This document shows positions 6,323 through 11,643 of a stretch of 12,589 bases of DNA, one piece after another. Below the pieces are notes generated by a model that saw only the letters and a list, made by a program, of their open reading frames with translations, was not told where the DNA came from and made no database searches. Position 1 is the stretch's first letter; each line of letters begins with the position of its first letter. This DNA is from Moorella sp. UBA4076 (GTDB taxonomy: Bacteria; Bacillota; DSM-521; Neomoorellales; Neomoorellaceae), in the NCBI GenBank assembly GCA_002383405.1, contig DFYS01000169.1:458-13046 (forward strand), written 5' to 3'. The position numbers were made by a program, and so were the translations under genes.

Positions 6323-7189
6323 ATGCCCTTAGTTACCCTGGCCGAAGTGCTGCAGGCAGCTGACAGCGGCGGTTACGCCGTCGGCGCTTTCAACTGCAAT
6401 AATATGGAAATTGTCCAGGCCATTATCAATGCCGCCAGGTCTGAAGGGGCGCCGGTGATTATCCAGGCCAGCCAGGGGGCCATTAAATACGCCGGCCTGG
6501 AATACATAACCTCCCTGGTACGGACGGCAGCCGCCGGTACGGATATCCCTGTCGTATTGCACCTGGACCACGGCACTGATTTTGAACAGATCCTGCGCTG
6601 CCTGCGCGCCGGCTTTACCTCGGTCATGATCGATGGTTCCAAGTTTCCCCTGGAAGAGAACATGGCCCTGACCCGGCGGGTTGTCGCCATCGCCCACGTC
6701 ATGGGAGCCTCCGTCGAAGGAGAGCTGGGGCGCATCGGTGGTACCGAAGAGCAGATCAGCGTATCCGCGCGCGAGGCGACTATGACCGACCCCGAAGAAG
6801 CCAGGCGTTTTGCTGCTACTACCGGCGTCGACGCCCTGGCCGTAGCTATCGGTACCGCTCATGGCCGCTATAAAGGAACGCCGGAGCTTGATTTCGACCG
6901 CCTGGCCGCCATCGATCGCCTGGTACCCACCCCCATTGTTCTGCACGGCTCCTCGGGCGTACCTGATGACGCTATCCGCCGTGCCGTCGAGCTGGGCGTA
7001 CGCAAGATCAATATTGACACCGATATTCGCGTCGCCTTTGTTGAGGCCACCCGCCAGGCCCTGGCGGCCAACCCCGATGAAATCGACCCGCGTAAGGTCC
7101 TGGGGCCGGCCCGGGAAGCCGCCACAGCCGTGATTCGCCACAAGATACAGGTATTCGGCAGCGCCGGACGGATAAAAAGCAGCGGTTAA
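6323..7189 (+). CDS. fba: Class II (zinc) fructose-1,6-bisphosphate aldolase
   Basis: A cytoplasmic enzyme of glycolysis and gluconeogenesis that splits or forms fructose-1,6-bisphosphate from dihydroxyacetone phosphate and glyceraldehyde-3-phosphate. At 288 residues it has normal class II length. Seen: YAVGAFNCNN (18-27), catalytic Asp82 and zinc ligand His83 in LHLDHG, VEGELGRIGGTEE, zinc ligand His180 in GTAHGRYKG, zinc ligand His208 in LHGSSGV, and KINIDTDIR, the phosphate-binding end of the barrel. The ATG follows TAAGGAG (6308-6314) by eight bases. In known genomes a class II aldolase often lies between spo0F and a small transaldolase, as here. Ketose-bisphosphate relatives such as tagatose-bisphosphate aldolase share these motifs; context favours fructose-bisphosphate. 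Confidence 0.95.
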   Translation: MPLVTLAEVLQAADSGGYAVGAFNCNNMEIVQAIINAARSEGAPVIIQASQGAIKYAGLEYITSLVRTAAAGTDIPVVLHLDHGTDFEQILRCLRAGFTSVMIDGSKFPLEENMALTRRVVAIAHVMGASVEGELGRIGGTEEQISVSAREATMTDPEEARRFAATTGVDALAVAIGTAHGRYKGTPELDFDRLAAIDRLVPTPIVLHGSSGVPDDAIRRAVELGVRKINIDTDIRVAFVEATRQALAANPDEIDPRKVLGPAREAATAVIRHKIQVFGSAGRIKSSG

Positions 7190-7204
7190 GGGGCTATCCG
7201 CCAA

Positions 7205-7300
7205 AAACCCCTCCGCCTGCTTTCTATTGGCCGCAGCCTCCTGCTCCAGGCCCGAAATTCAGGCTAAATTGGCAATAAGTTACTCTTTTTCGCTCTAAAG
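7205..7300 (+). repeat. Inverted repeat copy B flanking fba
   Basis: This is the partner of copy A, beginning about 15 bases after the aldolase stop. The core 7237-7276 (GCTCCAGGCCCGAAATTCAG and on) matches the minus strand of 6122-6162 with three substitutions and one gap. Downstream similarity continues through CTCTTTTTCG (about 7285-7294). Confidence 0.8.
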
Positions 7301-7365
7301 CAGTGGCGGAACTTAAAAATAGAAAATCCAGGCCACTATCCTACCCGAGGCCCCCCGGTCGCTAA

Positions 7366-7385
7366 GTCTGTCTCCAGGGACAGAC
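7366..7385 (+). repeat. Short hairpin in the fba-transaldolase spacer
   Basis: GTCTGTC (7366-7372) and GACAGAC (7379-7385) form a seven-pair stem that can add one T-G pair. It is followed by AAATTATAG rather than a T-run, so it is a poor intrinsic terminator. It may be an operator or an RNA end-protecting hairpin. The rest of the 7190-7480 spacer shows no gene and no clear promoter. Confidence 0.5.
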
Positions 7386-7409
7386 AAATTATAGCTGAAA
7401 GGAGCAAAA

Positions 7410-7470
7410 ACCTGGTTATAGGGGCGGCCGGCTACACTGACTAAAAACAGTTAGCTTTTTAAAACCAGGT
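7410..7470 (+). promoter_or_regulatory. Leader hairpins that can hide the transaldolase ribosome site
   Basis: ACCTGGTT (7410-7417) pairs perfectly with AACCAGGT (7463-7470), which contains the AGGT of the ribosome site used by the ATG at 7481. Nested inside is CTGACT (7437-7442) with AGTTAG (7449-7454), followed by TTTTT (7456-7460), a weak terminator-like hairpin. The region could lower translation or transcription of the transaldolase gene. No ligand or protein is implied by the sequence. Confidence 0.4.
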
Positions 7471-7480
7471 GTTATTACTC

Positions 7481-8128
7481 ATGCGTATTTTTATTGATAC
7501 CGCCAATATCGAGGAGATTAAAGCAGCCAATGATCTGGGTATAATCTCAGGTGTAACCACCAATCCCTCTCTTATCGCCCAGGAAGGGCGTAATTTTCGC
7601 CAGGTGGTAGAAGAGATCACCGCCATTGTCGACGGGCCCATCAGCGCCGAAGTAATCAGTACCGAAGCCGGGGCGATGCTCGCTGAAGCACGGGAACTGG
7701 CCGCCATCCACCCCAACATTGTCATTAAAATCCCCATGATAGCCGAGGGCCTCAAGGCTGTTAAAGAGCTGGCCGCTCAAGGCATCAAAACCAACGTCAC
7801 CCTGGTTTTTGCCGCCAACCAGGCCTTGCTCGCCGCCCTGGCCGGAGCCACCTATGTCAGCCCCTTTGTCGGCCGTCTCGATGATATCAACCAGGAGGGC
7901 ATGCAGGTTATTGCCGACATTGTGCCCATTTACGCCCAGTACGGCCTGGAAACCCAGGTTATCGCCGCCAGCATCCGCCATCCCCTGCACGTATTTCAGG
8001 CCGCCCGCCTGGGCGCCGACATCGCCACTGTTCCCTACAAGGTTATTATGCAGATGCTCAAGCATCCCCTGACCGATGCCGGCCTGGCCCGCTTCCTGGC
8101 CGACTGGGAGAAGGTCAAGGACAAGTGA
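7481..8128 (+). CDS. tal: Transaldolase, small (TalC/FSA-like) type
   Basis: A 215-residue class I aldolase-type barrel enzyme, the usual size of the short transaldolase/fructose-6-phosphate aldolase family. It is cytoplasmic and links the pentose phosphate route with glycolysis. Seen: MRIFIDTANIEEIK at the start, VTTNPSL (25-31), the Schiff-base Lys83 in IVIKIPM, NVTLVF and PFVGRLDDI (128-136). Glu57 (SAEV) and Phe129 (PFVGR) sit where E. coli fructose-6-phosphate aldolase has Gln59 and Tyr131, so transaldolase activity is more likely. The ATG at 7481 gives the standard N-terminus and has CCAGGTG about nine bases upstream; an in-frame GTG at 7469 is rejected. Rho follows 17 bases after the stop, probably co-transcribed. 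Confidence 0.92.
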   Translation: MRIFIDTANIEEIKAANDLGIISGVTTNPSLIAQEGRNFRQVVEEITAIVDGPISAEVISTEAGAMLAEARELAAIHPNIVIKIPMIAEGLKAVKELAAQGIKTNVTLVFAANQALLAALAGATYVSPFVGRLDDINQEGMQVIADIVPIYAQYGLETQVIAASIRHPLHVFQAARLGADIATVPYKVIMQMLKHPLTDAGLARFLADWEKVKDK

Positions 8129-8145
8129 TTATGGAGGTTTAATAT

Positions 8146-9516
8146 GTGCAAACAGCCGATTTAGAAAGCAAAACGATAGCAGAGCTCTACCAGATGGCGC
8201 GGGAGCTGAATTTAGCCGGCTTTTCGCGCCTGCGGAAAAAGGAGCTGGTCTTTGAGATTACCAAAGCCCTGGCCCGACGAGAACAGCAGGAGCAGCAAGA
8301 CCAGCAAGACCAGCAAAAGCAACAGGAGCAGCAAGAGCAACAGGAGCAGAAGGGACAGCAGGAGCAGCGGGAGGGTAAAAAGGAGCAGGAGGAACAGCTC
8401 CAGGCCCGGGGTATCCTGGAAATTCTGGCCGAAGGCTACGGTTTCCTGCGACCCCTCGGGTACATACCCAGCGGTGACGATATCTATGTTTCGCCCTCCC
8501 AGATCCGCCGTTTTGATCTGCGTACGGGAGATAAAGTAACCGGCCTCATCCGCGCCCCCCGGGATAACGAACGCTACTTCGCCCTGCTGCGGGTCGAAAA
8601 GGTCAACGAGGAAAATCCGGAAACCGCGCCGGAACGCCTGCACTTTGACGCCCTGACCCCGATTTACCCCTACGAACGCTATACCCTGGAGACGGGTAAC
8701 GGCGATCCCTCCACCCGGATTATCGACCTGGTCGCCCCTCTGGGCAAGGGGCAAAGGGCGCTGATCGTATCACCACCCAAAGCCGGCAAGACGGTGCTGC
8801 TCAAAAAAATCGCCAATGCCATCACTGCCAATCACCCCCAAGTCGAACTGATTATCCTCTTAATTGACGAAAGGCCGGAAGAGGTCACCGATATTGAACG
8901 CTCGGTCAGGGGCGAGGTGGTCAGTTCGACCTTTGACGAGCTGCCGGACAACCACGTCAAGATGGCCGATATGGTCCTGGAACGGGCCAAACGTCTGGTA
9001 GAACATAAGAAAGACGTCGTCGTCCTCCTGGACAGCATCACCCGCCTGGCTCGCGCCCATAACCTGGTCGTCCCCCCCAGCGGCCGCACCCTCTCCGGCG
9101 GTGTCGACCCCGCCGCCCTGTACAAGCCCAAGCGTTTCTTCGGCGCCGCCCGCAAAGTGGAAGAAGGGGGCAGCCTGACCATCGTCGCCACCGCCCTCGT
9201 TGAAACAGGCAGCCGCATGGATGAAGTTATCTTTGAAGAATTCAAAGGAACAGGCAATATGGAACTTATTTTGGACCGCCGGCTGGCAGAACGGCGCATC
9301 TTCCCGGCTATTGACGTCAAACGTTCCGGTACCCGGCGGGAGGAGCTCCTTTTAAGCCAGGAGGAGCTGGAGCTGGTATGGCAGTTCCGGCGGGTCACCA
9401 GCGGCCTGGGGCCGGTGGAAGTGACCGAGGCTTTAATCGAATCGATGAAAAAGACCAGGAGTAATAAAGACCTGCTCCGCGCTTTGCCGGCTTTTTTCGC
9501 CCGCGAACACATATGA
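8146..9516 (+). CDS. rho: Transcription termination factor Rho with glutamine-rich insertion
   Basis: Rho is a hexameric RNA-dependent ATPase that releases transcripts at rho-dependent sites. Domains: a Rho N-terminal helical module (about 6-42, LESKTIAELYQMARELNLAG onward), a glutamine-rich low-complexity insertion (46-86), an OB-fold RNA-binding domain (about 88-160, with GILEILAEGYGFLR), and the ATPase core. The P-loop is PPKAGKT (210-216, Lys215). The Walker B strand VVVLLDSITRLARAHN, the Q-loop GGVDPAALYKPKRFFGAARK, the R-loop VETGSRMDEVIFEEFKGTGN and LDRRLAERRIFPAID are all present. The protein has 456 residues. The GTG start at 8146 lies seven bases after GGAGGT (8133-8138). An out-of-frame ATG at 8144 is not used. 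The insertion resembles in position the N/Q-rich insert of Clostridium botulinum Rho. Confidence 0.98.
   Translation: MQTADLESKTIAELYQMARELNLAGFSRLRKKELVFEITKALARREQQEQQDQQDQQKQQEQQEQQEQKGQQEQREGKKEQEEQLQARGILEILAEGYGFLRPLGYIPSGDDIYVSPSQIRRFDLRTGDKVTGLIRAPRDNERYFALLRVEKVNEENPETAPERLHFDALTPIYPYERYTLETGNGDPSTRIIDLVAPLGKGQRALIVSPPKAGKTVLLKKIANAITANHPQVELIILLIDERPEEVTDIERSVRGEVVSSTFDELPDNHVKMADMVLERAKRLVEHKKDVVVLLDSITRLARAHNLVVPPSGRTLSGGVDPAALYKPKRFFGAARKVEEGGSLTIVATALVETGSRMDEVIFEEFKGTGNMELILDRRLAERRIFPAIDVKRSGTRREELLLSQEELELVWQFRRVTSGLGPVEVTEALIESMKKTRSNKDLLRALPAFFAREHI
8281..8343 (+). repeat. In-frame 9-bp minisatellite encoding seven X-Gln-Gln units in Rho
   Basis: Seven consecutive 9-base units of the type GAG-CAG-CAA encode EQQ, EQQ, DQQ, DQQ, KQQ, EQQ, EQQ (residues 46-66). 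Degenerate units continue to about 8403 (EQK, GQQ, EQR and on). The period is in frame, so gain or loss of units would change length without breaking Rho. Confidence 0.9.
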
Positions 9517-9538
9517 GAAGTGGGAAGCGAGAAGTTAG
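9511..9538 (-). repeat. Heptamer repeat at the rho stop codon
   Basis: On the minus strand four units follow one phase: CTAACTT, CTCGCTT, CCCACTT, CTCATAT. These match the consensus of the tract upstream of fba. The last unit covers the rho TGA. Confidence 0.65.
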
Positions 9539-9722
9539 ATTTCCACCGCTATAAGACCCAGGAGAAGAAAAAACTCTGGCTAGATAACGCCAAAATATGT
9601 TAAAGTGAGCTCCGCCCACAACCCAATCTTACTGGCGTGACAGTGAATTAAAACCCTGCCATTGCTGGATAGGGTGGCGTAAACAACTTGTTTTTTATTA
9701 CAGTTTTGAAGACGTAAGGCAC

Positions 9723-9728
9723 TAAAAT
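9723..9728 (+). promoter_or_regulatory. Weak -10-like box for the 29-residue peptide transcript
   Basis: TAAAAT at 9723-9728 would start RNA near 9735, about 20 bases before the left pairing arm. No good -35 box is seen at 16-18 bases upstream, so the call is weak. Confidence 0.25.
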
Positions 9729-9753
9729 AGACCAGGGTACGCAAAACGAAGCT

Positions 9754-9951
9754 GGCCTCACCAACCGGGGACTCGGTTCCCGAAGGGAAGTGGGGCAATA
9801 TGATCCCGTTATCTGACGCTATTCAGATGGTAATAGCCGTTTTGATACTGGTATCGGTGATTGTTTCCATAACTAACCTGCGGAAATAGATGAACCTCTT
9901 AACCTGTGGTAGCAGGCAAGAGGTCCTCTAAAACCCCGGTTAGGTGGGGCT
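9754..9951 (+). repeat. Long-range pairing arms around the 29-residue peptide gene
   Basis: The left arm 9754-9770 (GGCCTCACCAACCGGGG) pairs with the right arm 9934-9951 (CCCCGGTTAGGTGGGGCT): 17 pairs, two of them G-T, with one bulged A at 9942. The arms lie 46 bases from the start and 45 bases from the end of the small gene. Inside, ACCTCTT (9894-9900) and AAGAGGT (9918-9924) enclose CCTG/CAGG as a separate hairpin, and TTCCC-GAA-GGGAA (9777-9789) overlaps the ribosome site. Confidence 0.75.
9800..9889 (+). CDS. 29-residue single-membrane-segment peptide, candidate type I toxin
   Basis: An ATG at 9800 opens 29 codons ending in TAG. The peptide starts MIPLSDAIQM, continues with an unbroken hydrophobic stretch of about 15-17 residues rich in V, I and L, and ends SITNLRK. 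This layout (polar start, one membrane helix, short basic tail) is that of the putative holin-like toxin family and other type I toxins of Firmicutes. That is resemblance by eye only. The ribosome site is GGAAGTGG (9786-9793), partly inside the TTCCC/GGGAA hairpin. The gene sits between long-range pairing arms and upstream of an opposing promoter (9988-10017), as expected for a toxin mRNA kept silent by folding and antisense RNA. A harmless membrane micro-protein or chance frame cannot be excluded. Confidence 0.6.
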   Translation: MIPLSDAIQMVIAVLILVSVIVSITNLRK

Positions 9952-9981
9952 CACCACACAGCTTTAGTTTTGCGTATCCTT
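9894..9981 (-). ncRNA. Candidate antisense RNA to the peptide mRNA 3' region
   Basis: An RNA started by the minus-strand promoter near 9981 would run leftward through the complement of the right pairing arm (9934-9951) and the hairpin AAGAGGT/ACCTCTT (9894-9924), after which the minus strand reads TTCATCTATTT, a poor T-run that may serve as terminator. The length would be about 90 nt. It could base-pair with the 3' part of the peptide transcript. The 3' end is uncertain; the RNA may extend into the coding part. Confidence 0.4.
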
Positions 9982-9987
9982 AACTAA

Positions 9988-10017
9988 AGTATACATACCT
10001 CTGACAGTGGTTGTCAA
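9988..10017 (-). promoter_or_regulatory. Sigma-A-type promoter on the minus strand
   Basis: Read on the minus strand: TTGACA (complement of 10012-10017), 18 bases, TATACT (complement of 9988-9993). The -35 box is perfect and the -10 box matches 5/6, the best promoter match in this spacer. It points toward the 29-residue gene. No minus-strand protein gene lies downstream of it, which suggests an RNA product. Confidence 0.6.
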
Positions 10018-10038
10018 GGGCATAATTTGCGGTAAAGT
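10011..10038 (+). promoter_or_regulatory. Sigma-A-type promoter for the 42-residue gene
   Basis: TTGTCA (10011-10016), 16 bases, TAAAGT (10033-10038). Its -35 box overlaps that of the minus-strand promoter (TTGTCAA reads TTGACAA on the other strand), so the two face away from each other and could compete for polymerase. Confidence 0.4.
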
Positions 10039-10088
10039 AAGCAATCCGGCTCCAGGCCGAATTTTCTTATTTGTGGGAGGTGGTATGC

Positions 10089-10217
10089 TTGCAGGAAGAA
10101 ATCCTGACGCCGGAAGAAGTGGAAGAACTTCTGCGGGAAGTAGAAAAAAGATTTGGCAGTGGCAGGCTTCAATCAGGAACCCGGCACTTAAACTTAGGAT
10201 TGGTAGCTCAGGTATAA
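10089..10217 (+). CDS. 42-residue acidic small protein, unknown function
   Basis: A TTG at 10089 opens 42 codons ending in TAA, with the strong ribosome site GGGAGGTG (10075-10082) six bases upstream. The product begins MQEEILTPEEVEELLREVEK, a strongly amphipathic, acidic helix, followed by RFGSGRLQSGTRHLNLG and ending LVAQV. I do not recognise it. A promoter-like pair lies at 10011-10038. A longer overlapping frame (10007-10252) gives an R/S/G-rich product without protein character, while this frame has helix periodicity and an ideal ribosome site. It could be a small regulatory or sporulation peptide; nothing in the sequence decides. Confidence 0.55.
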   Translation: MQEEILTPEEVEELLREVEKRFGSGRLQSGTRHLNLGLVAQV

Positions 10218-10275
10218 GAAACTATCATGCTGGGGACCAGCCGGCAATTTAAGCAAGCAGGATTGAGCGTCGGGT

Positions 10276-10310
10276 CCCACATCACACCTCTCACTTCTTA
10301 CCTCTATCCA
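10276..10310 (+). repeat. Heptamer repeat upstream of the M23 gene
   Basis: Five units in one phase: CCCACAT, CACACCT, CTCACTT, CTTACCT, CTATCCA. This is the same consensus as the tract upstream of fba. Confidence 0.7.
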
Positions 10311-10403
10311 AGGGGTATATTTTTTTTAGCGTATGGCTAGAATAAAGGCTAAATGGGAAAGGAGCCAACTTATACCATAATGGTAAAGATAGGAGTGAAC
10401 AAA

Positions 10404-11327
10404 ATGCTGTCGATGCTGTCACGCAAGATGGCGGCAGGATTGATCCTGGGGACGGCCCTGCTGGCAGTGACATCCTTCGCTCTCCCGGCGCAGGCGGCCG
10501 TCATCGAAGATTTGCAGCAGGTGGCGGCGGTCCTGGCCCCGGATACCTACCAGGAATTGGCGGCCAGAGTTAATAATTACACTCGTATTTACCGGACCGA
10601 AGCAGGAGACACCCTGGAGCGAATTGCCCGCCGCTACCAGGTAGACCCCGAGCTGGTGGCGGTGATGAACTACCTGGAACCCGAAGCAGCCTTAAACCCG
10701 GGCCAGTTTCTGGTATTGCCCCGCGAAAGGGAGCAGACCTATACGGTAGTTGCCGGCGACAGCCTGTGGAGCATTGCCCGCCATTTTGGCACCACGGTGG
10801 CCGGCCTGGCGGCGGCTAACGGCATAGCTGATGCCCGCGCTTTGAAGATAGGTGCTGTCCTGACCATTCCCGGAACGCCGGGCGGGGTGCCGGTGACCAG
10901 GGCCGAAAATATGGCCGTCACCCGTACGCTGCCGGCCTCCCGCAGCCTTACGGCGAACCTGTTCCTGTGGCCCCTCGTTGGTGCCATTACCTCCGGCTTT
11001 GGCTGGCGGGGTAATGAGTTTCACCATGGCCTGGATATCGCCGCCGCGACCGGGGATTATATCCGCGCCGCCTGGTCCGGGGTGGTCAACTTCTCCGGAT
11101 GGGGCAACGGGATTTACGGCCGCATGGTCAAAATCGACCATGGCAACGGCCTGGAAACCGTTTATGCCCATAACTCCCGCAATCTGGTCAAGGTGGGTGA
11201 ATATGTCGAGGCCGGCGCTAATATTGCTACCGTTGGCAGCACCGGTAACTCCAGCGGCCCCCACCTCCATTTTGAAGTCCGGGAAAAGGGCAAGGCCGTT
11301 AATCCGGAACGCTATTTAAGCCGCTAA
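10404..11327 (+). CDS. Secreted peptidoglycan hydrolase, LysM-LysM-M23 (LytM-like) peptidase
   Basis: The protein has 307 residues. Residues 1-31 form a signal peptide: basic SRK, hydrophobic core LILGTALLAVTSFAL, likely cut after AQA. Two LysM wall-binding modules follow (about 62-106 with TEAGDTLERIARRYQV, and about 112-156 with VVAGDSLWSIARHFGT). The M23 zinc metallopeptidase domain (about 190-300) has TSGFGWR, the zinc ligands His207 and Asp211 in HHGLD, and His287/His289 in HLHFE, so it should be active. Members cut peptide cross-bridges in the wall during growth, division or sporulation. The ATG at 10404 has AGGAGTGA (10391-10398) upstream and gives a proper signal peptide; an in-frame ATG at 10353 would place 17 extra polar residues before it. 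A strong terminator follows. Confidence 0.93.
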   Translation: MLSMLSRKMAAGLILGTALLAVTSFALPAQAAVIEDLQQVAAVLAPDTYQELAARVNNYTRIYRTEAGDTLERIARRYQVDPELVAVMNYLEPEAALNPGQFLVLPREREQTYTVVAGDSLWSIARHFGTTVAGLAAANGIADARALKIGAVLTIPGTPGGVPVTRAENMAVTRTLPASRSLTANLFLWPLVGAITSGFGWRGNEFHHGLDIAAATGDYIRAAWSGVVNFSGWGNGIYGRMVKIDHGNGLETVYAHNSRNLVKVGEYVEAGANIATVGSTGNSSGPHLHFEVREKGKAVNPERYLSR

Positions 11328-11330
11328 AAA

Positions 11331-11354
11331 GGGCCGGCCCGCCGGCCCTTTTTT
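11331..11354 (+). terminator. Strong intrinsic terminator after the M23 gene
   Basis: GGGCCGG (11331-11337), loop CCCG, CCGGCCC (11342-11348), then six T (11349-11354). AAAAA precedes the stem, so it could work in both directions. Confidence 0.95.
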
Positions 11355-11377
11355 GATGGCATCCCCTATTTTTTTGT

Positions 11378-11406
11378 TTGCACCGGCAACCTTTCCATGT
11401 TATACT
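11378..11406 (+). promoter_or_regulatory. Sigma-A-type promoter of rpmE
   Basis: TTGCAC (11378-11383), 17 bases, TATACT (11401-11406). Start expected near 11413, 30 bases before the rpmE GTG. Each box matches the consensus closely and the site lies just after a terminator. Confidence 0.75.
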
Positions 11407-11442
11407 GATATGAGTTTGATTTAGCCGCGGAGGTGAGAAGGC

Positions 11443-11643
11443 GTGAAACCGGACATCCATCCCCAGTATGATAAAGCCCGGATTGTTTGTGCCTGCGGTA
11501 ATGTCATTGAAACCCGCTCTACCAAAAAGGAGATCCGGGTCGAGATATGTTCCCAGTGCCACCCTTTTTATACCGGCAACCGGCAGAGGGTGGTCGAACG
11601 CGGCGGGCGGATTGAACGTTTCCGGCAAAAGTATGGGCGCTAG
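11443..11643 (+). CDS. rpmE: Ribosomal protein L31, zinc-binding form
   Basis: A 66-residue large-subunit ribosomal protein. Opens MKPDIHPQYDKARIVCACGN and has the four zinc cysteines Cys16, Cys18, Cys36 and Cys39 (CAC, CSQC), then HPFYTGNRQRVVE, all typical of L31. Because it binds zinc it is the C+ form, which in many bacteria is replaced by a cysteine-free paralog when zinc is scarce. The start is GTG with GGAGGTGA (11429-11436) six bases upstream. Promoter at 11378-11406. The stop TAG lies inside the start of the next gene, and a terminator hairpin begins nine bases later. Confidence 0.97.
   Translation: MKPDIHPQYDKARIVCACGNVIETRSTKKEIRVEICSQCHPFYTGNRQRVVERGGRIERFRQKYGR

Larger units (their letters stand above)
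9517..10352. other. Long spacer between rho and the M23 peptidase gene
   Basis: These 836 bases hold no large gene. Contents in order: a heptamer repeat at the rho stop; 9540-9720, A/T-richer DNA with a small hairpin (ACCCT 9653-9657 with AGGGT 9671-9675) and AACGCCA at 9586-9592 that could pair with TGGCGT at 9633 or 9675; a 29-codon membrane-peptide gene (9800-9889) inside paired arms; back-to-back promoters around 10011; a 42-codon gene (10089-10217); a hairpin GCTGG-GGA-CCAGC (10229-10241); and another heptamer tract (10276-10310). I see no intrinsic terminator for rho. Confidence 0.6.

Noticed and set aside
7190..7215. Possible terminator directly after fba (AGGGG...CCCCT)
   Set aside because: The loop is long, the stem is five pairs and no T-run follows.
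6122..7276. Transposon carrying fba, suggested by the terminal inverted repeats
   Set aside because: No transposase or clear target duplication was seen, and the spo0F-aldolase-transaldolase-rho order looks ancestral.
4607..7276. Shared 11-mer AAATTGGCAAT upstream of spo0F and after fba, and shared GCCAATCATT at 3062 and 4623
   Set aside because: In 12.6 kb several repeated 10-11-mers are expected by chance, and the surroundings do not match.
7469..7480. GTG start for transaldolase
   Set aside because: It overlaps its own ribosome site and adds residues not found in the family; the ATG at 7481 gives the standard N-terminus.
9580..9798. 72-codon minus-strand frame
   Set aside because: No ribosome site or protein-like pattern was seen, and it overlaps the left pairing arm of the toxin-like locus. 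A remnant cannot be fully excluded.
10007..10252. 81-codon plus-strand frame
   Set aside because: Its product is rich in R, S and G; the shifted frame at 10089-10217 has a better ribosome distance and a helix-like product.
10353..10403. Upstream in-frame ATG for the M23 gene
   Set aside because: It would add 17 polar residues before the signal peptide; the ATG at 10404 has AGGAGTGA at the right distance.
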